Assembly: GCA_947492525.1 (NCBI GenBank)
Contig: CANLNQ010000040.1
Span: forward strand, 1 to 49,204
DNA length: 49,204 nucleotides
Source of the DNA: an uncultured Granulosicoccus sp.
Lineage (GTDB): Bacteria; Pseudomonadota; Gammaproteobacteria; Granulosicoccales; Granulosicoccaceae
Reading direction: 5' to 3'
In this document: in pieces, positions 27,455 to 36,542 of the stretch
How positions within the stretch are numbered: the first letter of the stretch is position 1
Layout: the number at the start of each line of letters is the position of its first letter
Translations under genes and position numbers: made by a program
The notes under the pieces: model-generated
What the model saw: only the letters and a program-made list of their open reading frames with translations
Told to the model about the DNA's origin: nothing
Databases searched by the model: none

Positions 27455-28180
27455 TTACTCGACTTCCTTGTTCCTGGTCCAGGGAGTGACTTCGTAGCCT
27501 CTCTGACGGAGTAGTTCAGCGAGCTCAAGTCTGTAGTCATTCCACTTGCTGGCTTCATTGACCGGCGAACTCTCAAGCATGCTGACGATACTTTCGAGTT
27601 CTTCCTCCGGGTACTGCGATTTGTCCAGCAAATAAACGGCAATCTCATACTTTCGAACCATGACAGACAGGGACAGGGAGGTCGGATACTCCTTGATTCG
27701 GCAAGTGGGACAAGTACTCAGCGAAGGGTCTGCGCCTGCTTCCATTAACAGTCGAATCGCTTCCAGATTGCGAAACCTTATCGCACAATTGATCGGCAGA
27801 GAAATGGCAGAGCCAATGTTCGACTGACGATGATTGACATCGTATCCACGCCCGATCAACACCTCAAGAAAACCTTCTTTTCCACGCTCTGTCGATGCAC
27901 ATAAAACCCAACCATATTGAGAGTCATCCAACCACTCGAGGGGTTCGGCTCCCTGATCCAGAAAGCGCTTGAACCCTCCAAGATCATTTGCAAGAAGTCT
28001 CTCTCTCAATGAGACGTCATACTCTGAAGCCGAAGAAACCTTCACGGGATATTCCCTCGCATGGGCCACTTCACCAGAGTTTGCAACAATAAGCACCAGC
28101 AGAGTCAATGCCATTGATACCGAGAAGATGCGGCTGCATAAGAAATACTTTAAATGTGATTTGCAAGAATTCATATTCAT
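27455..28180 (-). CDS. Exported ankyrin-repeat protein, candidate immunity protein
   Basis: About 241 aa with a signal peptide (FSVSMALTLLVLIVANSGEVAHA). The mature part has ankyrin-like repeats: LLANDLGGFKRFLDQGAEPLEW, GFLEVLIGRGYDVNH, NLEAIRLLMEAGADPS and KYEIAVYLLDKSQ. The start at 28180 overlaps the RHS-lipase stop as ATGA; an ATG at 28186 is also possible. Known: exported or periplasmic ankyrin proteins are used as immunity partners of some secreted phospholipase toxins. Inference: the tight overlap behind a secreted lipase gene suggests the same here, with the protein protecting the producer's own periplasm. Two Cys pairs in the third repeat (STCPTCR) could form a disulfide. Confidence 0.72.
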   Translation of the reverse strand: MNMNSCKSHLKYFLCSRIFSVSMALTLLVLIVANSGEVAHAREYPVKVSSASEYDVSLRERLLANDLGGFKRFLDQGAEPLEWLDDSQYGWVLCASTERGKEGFLEVLIGRGYDVNHRQSNIGSAISLPINCAIRFRNLEAIRLLMEAGADPSLSTCPTCRIKEYPTSLSLSVMVRKYEIAVYLLDKSQYPEEELESIVSMLESSPVNEASKWNDYRLELAELLRQRGYEVTPWTRNKEVE

Positions 28181-30567
28181 GTACATCGGTTTAGTTCAAT
28201 GAGATCGGCAATTGACTGGTTGACCGCATCCATACCGTGCAACGCCAAGGATAGCCTTTGCGAGTACGTCAGCATGGAGCTATCGGACATGTGGTCTTGT
28301 ACCCAACCGAAATTCGGGCGTGGCAGGACATTCAGATTTCCAACAGCTTCATTGGCAAAACCTACACCCGTTTGAAACTCGCTTAAAAGCTCCCCTCTCA
28401 CACTATATATCTGGGTATTCTCTCGAGCCACCTCGATATCAATAGACAGATCGCTTGCAGAATCCGGGTCCAGAGCCGCAGGGTTGAAGACATTGGCATT
28501 GGCGCCGGACACTGCCGCAGCGGTTGTGGCCAGCCCGCCACCGAGCGAATGCCCTGTGTACGTTATATTCCGTCCATCATTGAACGTCTGAAGCTTCGTC
28601 GCCAATTCGACTGCTTTCTCATACTGAAATGCCGATAGACCCAACTCCTGTTCGATATTGGAGATCCAATCTCCTGGACTGGTGAAGTCCGTTCCTGCAA
28701 AAGTCACGATGTATTCATCATTGTCACTATCGTAGAATATTTCCGCATGAAACGACCCTTCATGCAGATCCTCAATCTGCAAGTTCAGTGACTCAAGATC
28801 CGCCTCCACAAACCGGGTACTACAATCCGCATCAACGTACGCACACTCCGCCACCTCTGCATAGTCACGAGTTCTGAGCAACGATTCGCAATCCTTCAGC
28901 GGATCGACACAAGGCACTTCGTCGCCCGTTTCATCGGACGTCTTCATCGTTCGCGCTGAGCCCGATGCATCGAGGCCCATGGCTCCTGACCACCAGGCTT
29001 CGTCCAGCTCCTGTCCTGTTATCGAAGTGCCGACTGACAATTCCTTGTTCGTCGCCTTCAGAAACTCCGCTGCCATGCCTTCAATCAAGCCGATACCGAC
29101 GAGGGCTTCCACTGCAGACTTGCGATTCTCGCCAGTCACCTTGCTCTGCTGCACATGGCGCATGACATCATCTCGTGTAGAAGGTTGATTATCATTGAAC
29201 CCCTCGATGGATCCACTCAACCATTCGACCTCGACAAGACGACCCGTCTGGTCGTACTCGGAAGCAAGAACATGTGTGCTTGCATCTCGCTCCTGCATAT
29301 ACTCTATGGATGCCGGGTAGCCCATAGCATCCAACGACAGTACGGTCAGCACATCGTGTGGGTAGCGCTGCGTACCCGGCACTGATTCACGCCTGATGAC
29401 GGTGTCGGCTGCACTGTCTCTACCAGTCTGCGCGGTACTTTCTGCGCTTGTATCCAGCCGTTCCACGACCGACACCTGCCCTGCGGCATTCAGCTGCCAA
29501 CGGTATGATTGCTCCCCGCCATTGCCGAATGTCACACGGGTGGTTCCGGAATCCTCTTCACCGTCGGATGAATAATGCAATTCGAGAGTGACGGGATTTC
29601 TGTCACTGCCGTCCGAGCGGATATTACCACCACGGTTGTAACTGACGGCGCGGCCCAGATCATCGTAGCTCCACCTCGCGAGGATCCTACCCGCGCCGTT
29701 AACGCGTTCCGTCAGTAAGGCGCGATTTTGTCTATCGCGGTATTGATAGCGGCGCTCTGAATGGCGCTGTATTCCCAGCGGATAAATCACCGAGACAAGA
29801 TTCTGATCCCTGGAGTACCGGTATCGAACCGACTCGCCCCCTGGCAGGCTGACGCGCTCCAGATGACCCGAAGCAGAACCGTTCGGAGAGGAATCATAGG
29901 AAGGCAAACCTTTCTCACCCTGCGTATAGTGAAATATCAGGCTTCGCCCAAGATCGTCGGTAACCGAGTGCAGCCGCATCGCCCGATACATCAAGCTCAG
30001 ATGTTCACCATCGGCAAACGAAATACCGGTCAGAAACGATCCGTGAAACGAGAATCGCCGTCCATCGGGCACGTACCAGTAGAATCGATTGTTGCTTGAT
30101 TCAATGACATACCCATCAGAGTCGGTGCTCGATCTGAACTGCTCACCCTGACGATGAAATTCGATCAGACGGCCATCGGATTGATGTATCCGGCGGACAT
30201 CCTCACCATCGGCAGACAGCACGACCGAGTAGGTATGACGCCAACCGTTGCCCAGGCCAAGATTGACTGCGGCCTGAGAACTGTTGTAGTGCCGTACCAG
30301 AGACAGACGCGATCCACCCAACTGGATGTCGGTTTCGTTCTGGTATTTGTTTCCAGACACCACATCGATCGGATTGCCGACATGCTGCGAACGCGATTCA
30401 TCTGGCGCGTTGCTTCCCACATCCACGCTGCTGCCACAGGCAGGCTGGCCGCTGGAGGATTCGATGGGGCATTCAAGTGAGGTGCTGCCTGCCCTGGAGA
30501 CACTCGAGACAAGCGAAACGATAAGCACAGCCAGAGCTAGGCGCCAATTGGCACGAGTCCATTCCAT
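28177..30567 (-). CDS. Secreted RHS/YD-repeat protein with C-terminal class 3 lipase domain
   Basis: About 796 aa with a Sec signal peptide (LALAVLIVSLVSSVSRA). Residues about 60-150 hold a DUF6531-like start (NPIDVVSGNKYQNETDIQL) and RHS/YD-type repeats (LVRHYNSS, GRLIEFHRQG, RYRYSRDQNLVSVIYPLG), which end near residue 460. That is far too few repeats for a full RHS cocoon. Residues about 560-770 are a lipase class 3 domain with nucleophile S674 in TGHSLGGGLA, an FAGTDFTSPGDWISNI block and a late His in WVQDHMSD. The domain order (RHS stem, toxic C-terminus) is that of polymorphic toxins, but the Sec signal and short stem suggest export by the general route. It overlaps the ankyrin gene that follows it by four bases, forming a likely toxin/immunity pair. 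A purely digestive lipase is the alternative. Confidence 0.8.
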   Translation of the reverse strand: MEWTRANWRLALAVLIVSLVSSVSRAGSTSLECPIESSSGQPACGSSVDVGSNAPDESRSQHVGNPIDVVSGNKYQNETDIQLGGSRLSLVRHYNSSQAAVNLGLGNGWRHTYSVVLSADGEDVRRIHQSDGRLIEFHRQGEQFRSSTDSDGYVIESSNNRFYWYVPDGRRFSFHGSFLTGISFADGEHLSLMYRAMRLHSVTDDLGRSLIFHYTQGEKGLPSYDSSPNGSASGHLERVSLPGGESVRYRYSRDQNLVSVIYPLGIQRHSERRYQYRDRQNRALLTERVNGAGRILARWSYDDLGRAVSYNRGGNIRSDGSDRNPVTLELHYSSDGEEDSGTTRVTFGNGGEQSYRWQLNAAGQVSVVERLDTSAESTAQTGRDSAADTVIRRESVPGTQRYPHDVLTVLSLDAMGYPASIEYMQERDASTHVLASEYDQTGRLVEVEWLSGSIEGFNDNQPSTRDDVMRHVQQSKVTGENRKSAVEALVGIGLIEGMAAEFLKATNKELSVGTSITGQELDEAWWSGAMGLDASGSARTMKTSDETGDEVPCVDPLKDCESLLRTRDYAEVAECAYVDADCSTRFVEADLESLNLQIEDLHEGSFHAEIFYDSDNDEYIVTFAGTDFTSPGDWISNIEQELGLSAFQYEKAVELATKLQTFNDGRNITYTGHSLGGGLATTAAAVSGANANVFNPAALDPDSASDLSIDIEVARENTQIYSVRGELLSEFQTGVGFANEAVGNLNVLPRPNFGWVQDHMSDSSMLTYSQRLSLALHGMDAVNQSIADLIELNRCT

Positions 30568-30807
30568 TGTCGTTACCCATTCCTTGGTAATCTGGATTCC
30601 TGATGACTCGGCAAACTAGCGCGCCTTGTCGCTATTGACAAGACACGCGTGCCGAAAAAGCCAATCACTTCATGTAATGGCTGTAGAAAGAGCCCCTTCA
30701 ATCAGAGGGGGAAGGCGTAGAGCAGGAAATACGATTGGTCCAGATGACCGCTGTGAGAACCAGATACCGCTCTGCACTTCATGTTCCCTTGAAAACGGCC
30801 CTGCGCC

Positions 30808-31110
30808 TCAGTCCAGAACGTGGACTGTCTTGCCGGCAATCAGATCTGCTGCCGCTTTGCCGAATTCCGCCATATGCGCAGATGCGGAATGCGCCCTGAG
30901 ATCGTCAATGGTTTCCCATTTTTCGATCACAACCAGCGAATCAGGGCCAATCTTGTCCTGCGAGGGGCCTGCGCTTTCTGCGTCGGTGACAGGCTGGTAT
31001 TCGATGCAGCCCTGCTCTGCATGAACCTGAGGTACCACTTGGGAAAGCGCTGCCAATAACTGCGGGCCTTTTCCCGGCTTTGCGGTGAGTATCGCGACGA
31101 CGTGAATCAT
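30808..31110 (-). CDS. ABM-domain monooxygenase-like protein (YgiN type)
   Basis: A 100-aa protein matching a single antibiotic-biosynthesis-monooxygenase (ABM) ferredoxin-like domain: VVAILTAKPGKGPQLLAAL, the CIEYQPV strand, and SLVVIEKWETIDDLRAH with the late HMAEF. Such proteins form dimers. Some are quinol monooxygenases, while others act on small aromatic or heme-like compounds. The substrate is unknown. AAGAAGAA precedes the start closely. It is a single gene divergent from an MFS transporter; a common regulator or substrate is possible but not shown. Confidence 0.85.
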   Translation of the reverse strand: MIHVVAILTAKPGKGPQLLAALSQVVPQVHAEQGCIEYQPVTDAESAGPSQDKIGPDSLVVIEKWETIDDLRAHSASAHMAEFGKAAADLIAGKTVHVLD

Positions 31111-31271
31111 GAGTTCTTCTTGAATCGAGTGAAGTTGAATGGAAACCTCATACTAGCAGCCTGCGTGTTTTTTCATTCCTGCTTTTTACACTACCTGCGG
31201 CGTTCAGGAGCATACAATGGCGGGCTGGATTCACCATCCGACAGGCTCTCGCCAACACCACAGCGGCATCA

Positions 31272-32477
31272 ATGCAAACCACACCGTCATCACCGGAACC
31301 TGCCATCAGCGGGCATCTCCTGGGCATGTTCGCCCTGCTTTGGCTGGCAGGGCTTTATCTGCGCATCCCGGTCCTGGCCGCGCCACCGCTTGCAACGACT
31401 ATTGCGGCAGACCTCTCTCTGGGTCCTGTTTCCGTCGGGGCTTTGACCATGCTGCCCGTCCTGCTCGTGGCCCTGGGAGCAATACCCGGATCCTGGCTCA
31501 TGGAGAAGACGGGTGTTCGCCCCGCGCTCATCTCAGGCATGCTGTTCATGGCACTGATGTCTGCCGCTCGGGGGACGGCACACTCCGCTCCTTCGATTCT
31601 CGTTTTCACCGCCTTGATGGGTCTTGGCATTGCTGTCATGCAAACCGCATTGCCCAGTATCGTCGGTCGCTGGGCGCCTCGTCATCTGGCATTGGGAAGC
31701 GCAATCTACATGAACGCCATGATGGTCGGCGAATTCGCTGGCGCGGGCTTGACCCTGCCAGTCGTCATGCCGCTGGCCGGGCACGACTGGCGAATTGCCC
31801 TGGCTCTCTGGTCCCTTCCCGTGATCATCATAGCCCTGTTGCTGCTCATTCCCCCTGCTACCGGCAAACCGACTCCAGAGTGCAATCGCGACTGGCAGCC
31901 GGATTGGCGAGACACCCAGATCTGGCGCCTGGGCTTGCTGACTGCCGGGTCAGTCATCGTTTTCTATGCAATCAACGCCTACATGGGCAGTGTGCTTGCG
32001 GCCCGTGGTGAATCCGAATCATTGGCCATCCTTCTGGCGGCATTCAATCTCAGTCCGTTTGCGGCATCGGTGGTCATGCTCTTCATGAGTGAGCGTTGGT
32101 TGAATCGCGACGTTCCCATGGTCATCTCCGCAGCCGTAGGCGCTTTCGGGCTGATCGGCTTTCTGCTGTTGCCTGGTTGGGCCGGCATGATGTCAGCCGT
32201 ATTGGCAGGATTTGCAGCGACTATCGAATTGATTCTGCTTGTGTCACTGCCTCCCGCCATTGTCACGGGCAATTCCATAGGGCGCCTCACCTCCGGCATG
32301 ACATCCATCGGTTACGGCCTCGCCTTTCTGCTTCCGTTAATCGGCGGACTCATCGCCGAGAAACTTGAAACGGAGGCCCTGACACTACTGCCAGCGATTT
32401 TCTGCGCCCTGGGCAGCGTCGTCTGCGGATTTGGCATCAGCCGCATGGGCAGTAATACAATTCATGATCGCAACTGA
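31272..32477 (+). CDS. MFS transporter, CynX/NimT-like
   Basis: About 401 aa with 12 predicted hydrophobic helices. The first loop motif is degenerate (GSWLMEKTGVRPALI in place of the classic GxxxDRxGRR), and APPLATTIAADLSLGPVSVGALTMLPVLL is characteristic of the CynX/NimT group, which includes cyanate and 2-nitroimidazole exporters. The protein should act in the inner membrane as a secondary transporter; direction and substrate cannot be read. It faces the sheath gene across a 78-bp convergent gap. Confidence 0.85.
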   Translation: MQTTPSSPEPAISGHLLGMFALLWLAGLYLRIPVLAAPPLATTIAADLSLGPVSVGALTMLPVLLVALGAIPGSWLMEKTGVRPALISGMLFMALMSAARGTAHSAPSILVFTALMGLGIAVMQTALPSIVGRWAPRHLALGSAIYMNAMMVGEFAGAGLTLPVVMPLAGHDWRIALALWSLPVIIIALLLLIPPATGKPTPECNRDWQPDWRDTQIWRLGLLTAGSVIVFYAINAYMGSVLAARGESESLAILLAAFNLSPFAASVVMLFMSERWLNRDVPMVISAAVGAFGLIGFLLLPGWAGMMSAVLAGFAATIELILLVSLPPAIVTGNSIGRLTSGMTSIGYGLAFLLPLIGGLIAEKLETEALTLLPAIFCALGSVVCGFGISRMGSNTIHDRN

Positions 32478-32555
32478 CAGGAACGACTTGAGTCGCGTTG
32501 GCGCTGTCGATGAATCCAGAGTACCTGCTGGGCATGGTCGACTGGTCGTTAACAC

Positions 32556-34265
32556 TCAGCAATCAGACATCTTCCGGGATAGATTGATCACGACGAACTC
32601 TGCCGGGCGTAGCAGCGCCATCATGACTTCAATACGCAAGATACCAAGCTGAATATCCTGTTCTGTCATCGTCTCGCCCAGTCCCAGGCGAACGGCATAC
32701 GCCTCTTCCGCCTTGCTCCCCCGGAAACCTCCCTGCCGCCAGATGCTATCCAGAAATTGGCTGATGATGACCTTCATTGCAGCCCAGGTACGAGCGTCGT
32801 TGGGTGAAAAGGTATAGCGTTGGCAGGCTTCCCGAATCGATCTCTCGACCATGATGGCCGTGCGTCGAACACTGACATACCGCCACTGCCCGCTGTTTCC
32901 GTCCAGGGTGCGTGCACCCCACACCATCATGCCTTTGCCAATAAAGGCCCGAATGGCATTGATCGACTTGCCTTCCGGCGAAACATTGAGATCCTGCTGA
33001 TCGTCATCGCTGATGTCCACGGATAGTCTGGAAACACCGTTCAGACTGATATTGGCTGGCGCTTTCCAGACACCACGTCCGATATCGACAGAGACGTACA
33101 CCCCGGCAACCGCACCTGCCGGTGGCATAAGAGACAATAAATCATGACATCGTCGCTTGAGCTCGTTGTAGGCCGGGCTACGCGCCAACAAAACCTGGTC
33201 GAGGTATTCTACGTTTGCCGAAAAAGTATCTTTCGATAGCATTGAATCTAGAATCGCAGCTAGCCTGTCTTGGGAGGATTGTGCCTTACTGCCACCCAGC
33301 ACCGAGTTAGCTGCCGCCCCTGATGCAAGCAATTCACCACTGCCTGAGCCTGCGCGTCCGTCGTTGCTGGATTTCTCGTTCAGCCTCTGTTTCAGAGCTT
33401 TGTGTGGCTCTCCATTCAGATCTCCGCTCAGCTCTTCACTCAGCTCTTCACTCAGCTCTTCACTCAGCTCTTCACTCAGCTCTTCACTCAGCTCTTCACT
33501 CAGCTCTTCACAGATCATATGAGTTAGAGCAGCTCGACTGTCACTATCGAGGTAGCGAAAAGCAGGCTTTGACAATGAACAGGTACTACAATACAACCAT
33601 GGATAGTAGGCAGCACCATAATCCAGATGGTTGACACCAAGAGCGCCTCGAAACTCCGCGATACAATCCTCGCCTGCTTCTCGCGCACGAAATCCCCCAT
33701 GGATATCCAGGATGGCAAACCGGTTCCGATTCCGCGCGCACTGCTCCAGCACGGCTTGCTGAACGGCCACGCACTCGCTCAAGGTATCCAGTGAAACAGC
33801 GTCAGGCACGAGAATCAAACTGGGTTCGGACTCGCTTTCCAGAGCATTCACAGCGGCAATCAGCGTGGTTGCATCTGGCACATCGTCATGGCTCCCAACG
33901 GAAATGATGTAGCAAGGACCACCGCCGTTCAGATAGAACGACACAATGTTCTGATGAAGGCGGAATGCAAATGTCTTTCGCTGTAGTGAGTACTTTCCCG
34001 ATTCTACACGGCTGTCAGATTCCATTCGATTGCGTGTCACGCTCCGTTCGATCGACAGAACGGGGTCATTGGAGGTACCGAACAATTCCTCGAAATCGTG
34101 CAAGGACGTGATTTGAACGGCCCGACCTGTCAGCGGCTCACCCGCATCACCCGCCTTCTGCGTGTAGCCGATGAACACTGGCACATTGGAGGGAAGCGCA
34201 ACAATGGGCGAATCTGCTGTAATTTCCTCGATGTAGACACCAGGTGCTTTCGTATTGTCAGCCAT
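32556..34265 (-). CDS. Contractile tail-sheath protein (phage/eCIS type), apparently orphan
   Basis: About 569 aa. The N-terminus (APGVYIEEITADSPIVALPSNVPVFIGYTQKAG) and NGGGPCYIISVG are typical of sheath subunits of contractile injection systems. The C-terminal block (RRTAIMVERSIREACQRYTFSPNDARTW ... LDSIWRQGGFRGSKAEEAYAV ... LRPAEFVVINLS) is the conserved sheath domain that packs on the tube. An insert of seven SEEL repeats plus flanking acidic and basic sequence lies near residues 250-300, probably in the variable outer domain. No tube, baseplate, spike or ATPase gene of an injection system lies in the window, and the neighbours are metabolic. The rest of the apparatus must be elsewhere, or this is a remnant or co-opted sheath. 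The reading frame is intact. Confidence 0.88.
   Translation of the reverse strand: MADNTKAPGVYIEEITADSPIVALPSNVPVFIGYTQKAGDAGEPLTGRAVQITSLHDFEELFGTSNDPVLSIERSVTRNRMESDSRVESGKYSLQRKTFAFRLHQNIVSFYLNGGGPCYIISVGSHDDVPDATTLIAAVNALESESEPSLILVPDAVSLDTLSECVAVQQAVLEQCARNRNRFAILDIHGGFRAREAGEDCIAEFRGALGVNHLDYGAAYYPWLYCSTCSLSKPAFRYLDSDSRAALTHMICEELSEELSEELSEELSEELSEELSEELSGDLNGEPHKALKQRLNEKSSNDGRAGSGSGELLASGAAANSVLGGSKAQSSQDRLAAILDSMLSKDTFSANVEYLDQVLLARSPAYNELKRRCHDLLSLMPPAGAVAGVYVSVDIGRGVWKAPANISLNGVSRLSVDISDDDQQDLNVSPEGKSINAIRAFIGKGMMVWGARTLDGNSGQWRYVSVRRTAIMVERSIREACQRYTFSPNDARTWAAMKVIISQFLDSIWRQGGFRGSKAEEAYAVRLGLGETMTEQDIQLGILRIEVMMALLRPAEFVVINLSRKMSDC
33429..33512 (-). repeat. In-frame 12-bp repeat (7 units) in the sheath gene
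   Basis: Seven 12-bp units, CAGCTCTTCACT on the plus strand, encode SEEL tetrapeptides on the minus strand. Units are perfect apart from the last base of the final one. A charged helical or disordered insertion in the outer domain of the sheath is the likely result. Confidence 0.92.
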
Positions 34266-34470
34266 ATCAATGTGTCTCTTCGCGCGGGGGACTTCAAAGT
34301 CGCTGCAGGGCGGCGACCAGTCTTTTCATTGAATGGTCTCACTGAGCACGACTGCGTAGCCACTAACCGAAATACTAGCCAGAGCTCCCACCGAAGAATC
34401 CTTGCCATGGGCGGTGTGGATGGCTCAGGGGCAGTGCTCGGTATTGCCAGCAAACCAAAGAAAGGCAGAG

Positions 34471-34652
34471 AGCGACGAGCGACGAGCGACGAGCAGCATT
34501 CAGCAACCTGCAACCTGCAACCTGCAACCTGCAACCTGCAACCTGCAATCAGCAATCAGTAATCAGTAATCAGTAATCAGCAACCAGCAACCAGCAACCA
34601 GTAACCAGTAACCAGTAATCAGTAATCAACAGTCAGCAACCAACTCTCAACG
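34471..34652. repeat. Compound heptanucleotide array, about 26 units
   Basis: About 26 seven-bp units run in one register: AGCGACG x3, two mixed units, ACCTGCA x6, then blocks of ATCAGCA/ATCAGTA and ACCAGCA/ACCAGTA. Rotated, they read GTAATCA, GTAACCA and GCAATCA, exact reverse complements of TGATTAC, TGGTTAC and TGATTGC in the 19.2-kb array. The array sits between the divergent sheath and TenA genes, ending about 135 bp before the TenA start. Confidence 0.93.
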
Positions 34653-34787
34653 CCGAATAGGTACCGGTCACTCGCACAGCCACTCGATCGTCCAGTGCTG
34701 TTATTCTGCGGGCTGCTGAAAACAGTCTCTCTTTCAACCCTCAGCCTGCCCTGTCTACCAGTGGCCAACCCGCGTCAATATCAACTT

Positions 34788-35438
34788 ATGTCTCCGACTC
34801 AAGATCTGCAGCAATCGAATTCCATCGCCTGGCAGGCCATCGCACAGCACGCCTTCTGTAGCGACCTTGCACAAGGAACCCTGGACAGGGACAAGATGGC
34901 CGAGTACCTGATTCAGGACTATTCTTTCATCGACGGTTTCGTGCGTCTGGCTGCAACAGCGATAGCACATGCGCCAACCCTGAAGGACTCCGTGCCACTG
35001 GCACAGTTTCTGGCCGTTATCACAGGTCCTGAAAACACCTATTTTCTTCGCTCTTTCGAAGCCCTGAAAGTGGGCGAGGAACGCTGGAAAGCGCCTGAGT
35101 TGTGGCCAGTGACGCAGGATTTCCAGGCAATCATGACTGAGGCCAGGCTGTCAGGTTCCTACGCTCGCATGATTGCCGTACTGGTTGTCGCCGAGTGGAG
35201 CTACCTCTCATGGGCCAGCCCCTTCAACCCACCCGAGGAGTCCTTGCCGTTCTATTTTTCCGAGTGGATCAGCTTGCACGCAGGCCCGGATTTCGAGAAC
35301 GTCGTGAGCTACCTGCGCGAGCAACTGGATGCCATCTGGCCAACACTGGATGAGAATGAGCGTACCCTGGTAGCGGATATCTTTGCACGCACTGTCGCTC
35401 TGGAACAACGGTTCTTCGATCAAGCGTATCAGTCATGA
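34788..35438 (+). CDS. tenA: TenA/thiaminase II family protein, Glu-type (TenA_E)
   Basis: About 216 aa, the usual length. TenA proteins are all-helical enzymes that hydrolyse the thiamin breakdown product aminopyrimidine, salvaging HMP for vitamin B1 synthesis. The block DYSFIDGFVRLAATAIAHAPT and RSFEALKV fit the family. The position that carries the catalytic Cys in classical TenA reads VVAEWSYLSWA, with Glu, as in the TenA_E subgroup, so the chemistry may differ. The ATG at 34788 is preferred: the frame is open to 34695, but the extra residues are not conserved-looking. No thi gene is adjacent. A heptamer array lies just upstream, where the promoter would be. Confidence 0.8.
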   Translation: MSPTQDLQQSNSIAWQAIAQHAFCSDLAQGTLDRDKMAEYLIQDYSFIDGFVRLAATAIAHAPTLKDSVPLAQFLAVITGPENTYFLRSFEALKVGEERWKAPELWPVTQDFQAIMTEARLSGSYARMIAVLVVAEWSYLSWASPFNPPEESLPFYFSEWISLHAGPDFENVVSYLREQLDAIWPTLDENERTLVADIFARTVALEQRFFDQAYQS

Positions 35439-35492
35439 TTCACTAACGGCTCAGCACGCAGCTGTACACGTCGACGCCCTGTCGAGCGTCGC

Positions 35493-36542
35493 TTACACCG
35501 CTCCGTTCTGCCCCTCATTCCATGCCGCCTTGAACGATGGCAGCACGGATCCGTTGTAGCCGACACACGGCTCTGCATGCCACAGCGCATTGAGTATGGC
35601 TTCCTCGGTGCCTTCAACAGCGGCCTCGAAGAACGCATCCATTCGGCTTTCACACAACCGACTGGCGGGGTGCACATCTTGCGCCTCTCGCTCGATGATG
35701 TTGGCGGTCGAGAATGCAACCGTGATATCTCCACTGCCATGGCCATAGCAGCTGCCCAGGCGCCCCAAAGCTGCACCACTGCGGCGACTCAACCGGGTGA
35801 GTTGCCGAGAATCCAGTGGCGCATCGCAAGCCATCAACACGATGATCGATCCTTTCTCGGGTTCCACGTTCGCGTCAGTCGATTTTTCATCACCCACCGG
35901 TACAGATCGGCCAAAGACTGTCAACTGGGATGACGGCCCGAAATTCGACAGTACCAGGACACCCAGCGTAAACGAGCTGCCACCGGGTAACCGGACAATT
36001 CGGGAGGCTGAACCGATACCGCCGGCGAAACCGAATGTGCACATACCACTACCGGCCCCGACCGTACCCTGATCGACAAGCGTCCCTGCCCGATCAATGG
36101 CGCGGATCGCGTCTGTCTCACTGACAGCCATTGCCTGGATATCATTGACCTTTCCATCGTTGCATTCCATCACCAATGGATTGACGGTTGCAGAGGAACG
36201 ACCGATGTCTGGATTCTCGTCGATCGCCCGCCGAATCAGCGCACTGGCACAGGCAGGCACACCAAACGTGTTGGTGAGCAGCACAGGGGACTCGATCTCT
36301 CCCAACTCCTGCAACTGAATCAGCCCCGCACTCTTGCCAAAGCCGTTGAGCACACTGAGCCCGGCAGGTACCGGCCTCCTGAACAGATTACCGCTGTGGG
36401 GCAATACTGCGGTGACACCGGTACAGGCACCGCCGGTTCTGACAGACACTTGCCCCACGCGAACACCGGCCACGTCCGCGATCGTGTTATCTATACCCGT
36501 GGGTAGACGCCACCAGTGCCCGTCATTCAATATTCGACGCAT
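35493..36542 (-). CDS. P1-family (DmpA-type) aminopeptidase/amidase
   Basis: About 349 aa. The opening DNTIADVAGVRVGQVSV and the block GLSVLNGFGKSAGLIQLQELGEIESPVLLTNTFGV are characteristic of DmpA/BapA enzymes, N-terminal nucleophile hydrolases that remove N-terminal D- or beta-amino acids from peptides. Self-cleavage before a catalytic Ser or Thr is expected; GSGMCTFGFAGGIGSASR occurs earlier in the chain, and the SNFGPSSQLTVFG stretch is also in the right region, so I do not fix the cleavage site. The ATG at 36542 gives a protein starting just before the conserved region; a GTG at 36572 is in frame. Convergent with tenA. Confidence 0.85.
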   Translation of the reverse strand: MRRILNDGHWWRLPTGIDNTIADVAGVRVGQVSVRTGGACTGVTAVLPHSGNLFRRPVPAGLSVLNGFGKSAGLIQLQELGEIESPVLLTNTFGVPACASALIRRAIDENPDIGRSSATVNPLVMECNDGKVNDIQAMAVSETDAIRAIDRAGTLVDQGTVGAGSGMCTFGFAGGIGSASRIVRLPGGSSFTLGVLVLSNFGPSSQLTVFGRSVPVGDEKSTDANVEPEKGSIIVLMACDAPLDSRQLTRLSRRSGAALGRLGSCYGHGSGDITVAFSTANIIEREAQDVHPASRLCESRMDAFFEAAVEGTEEAILNALWHAEPCVGYNGSVLPSFKAAWNEGQNGAV

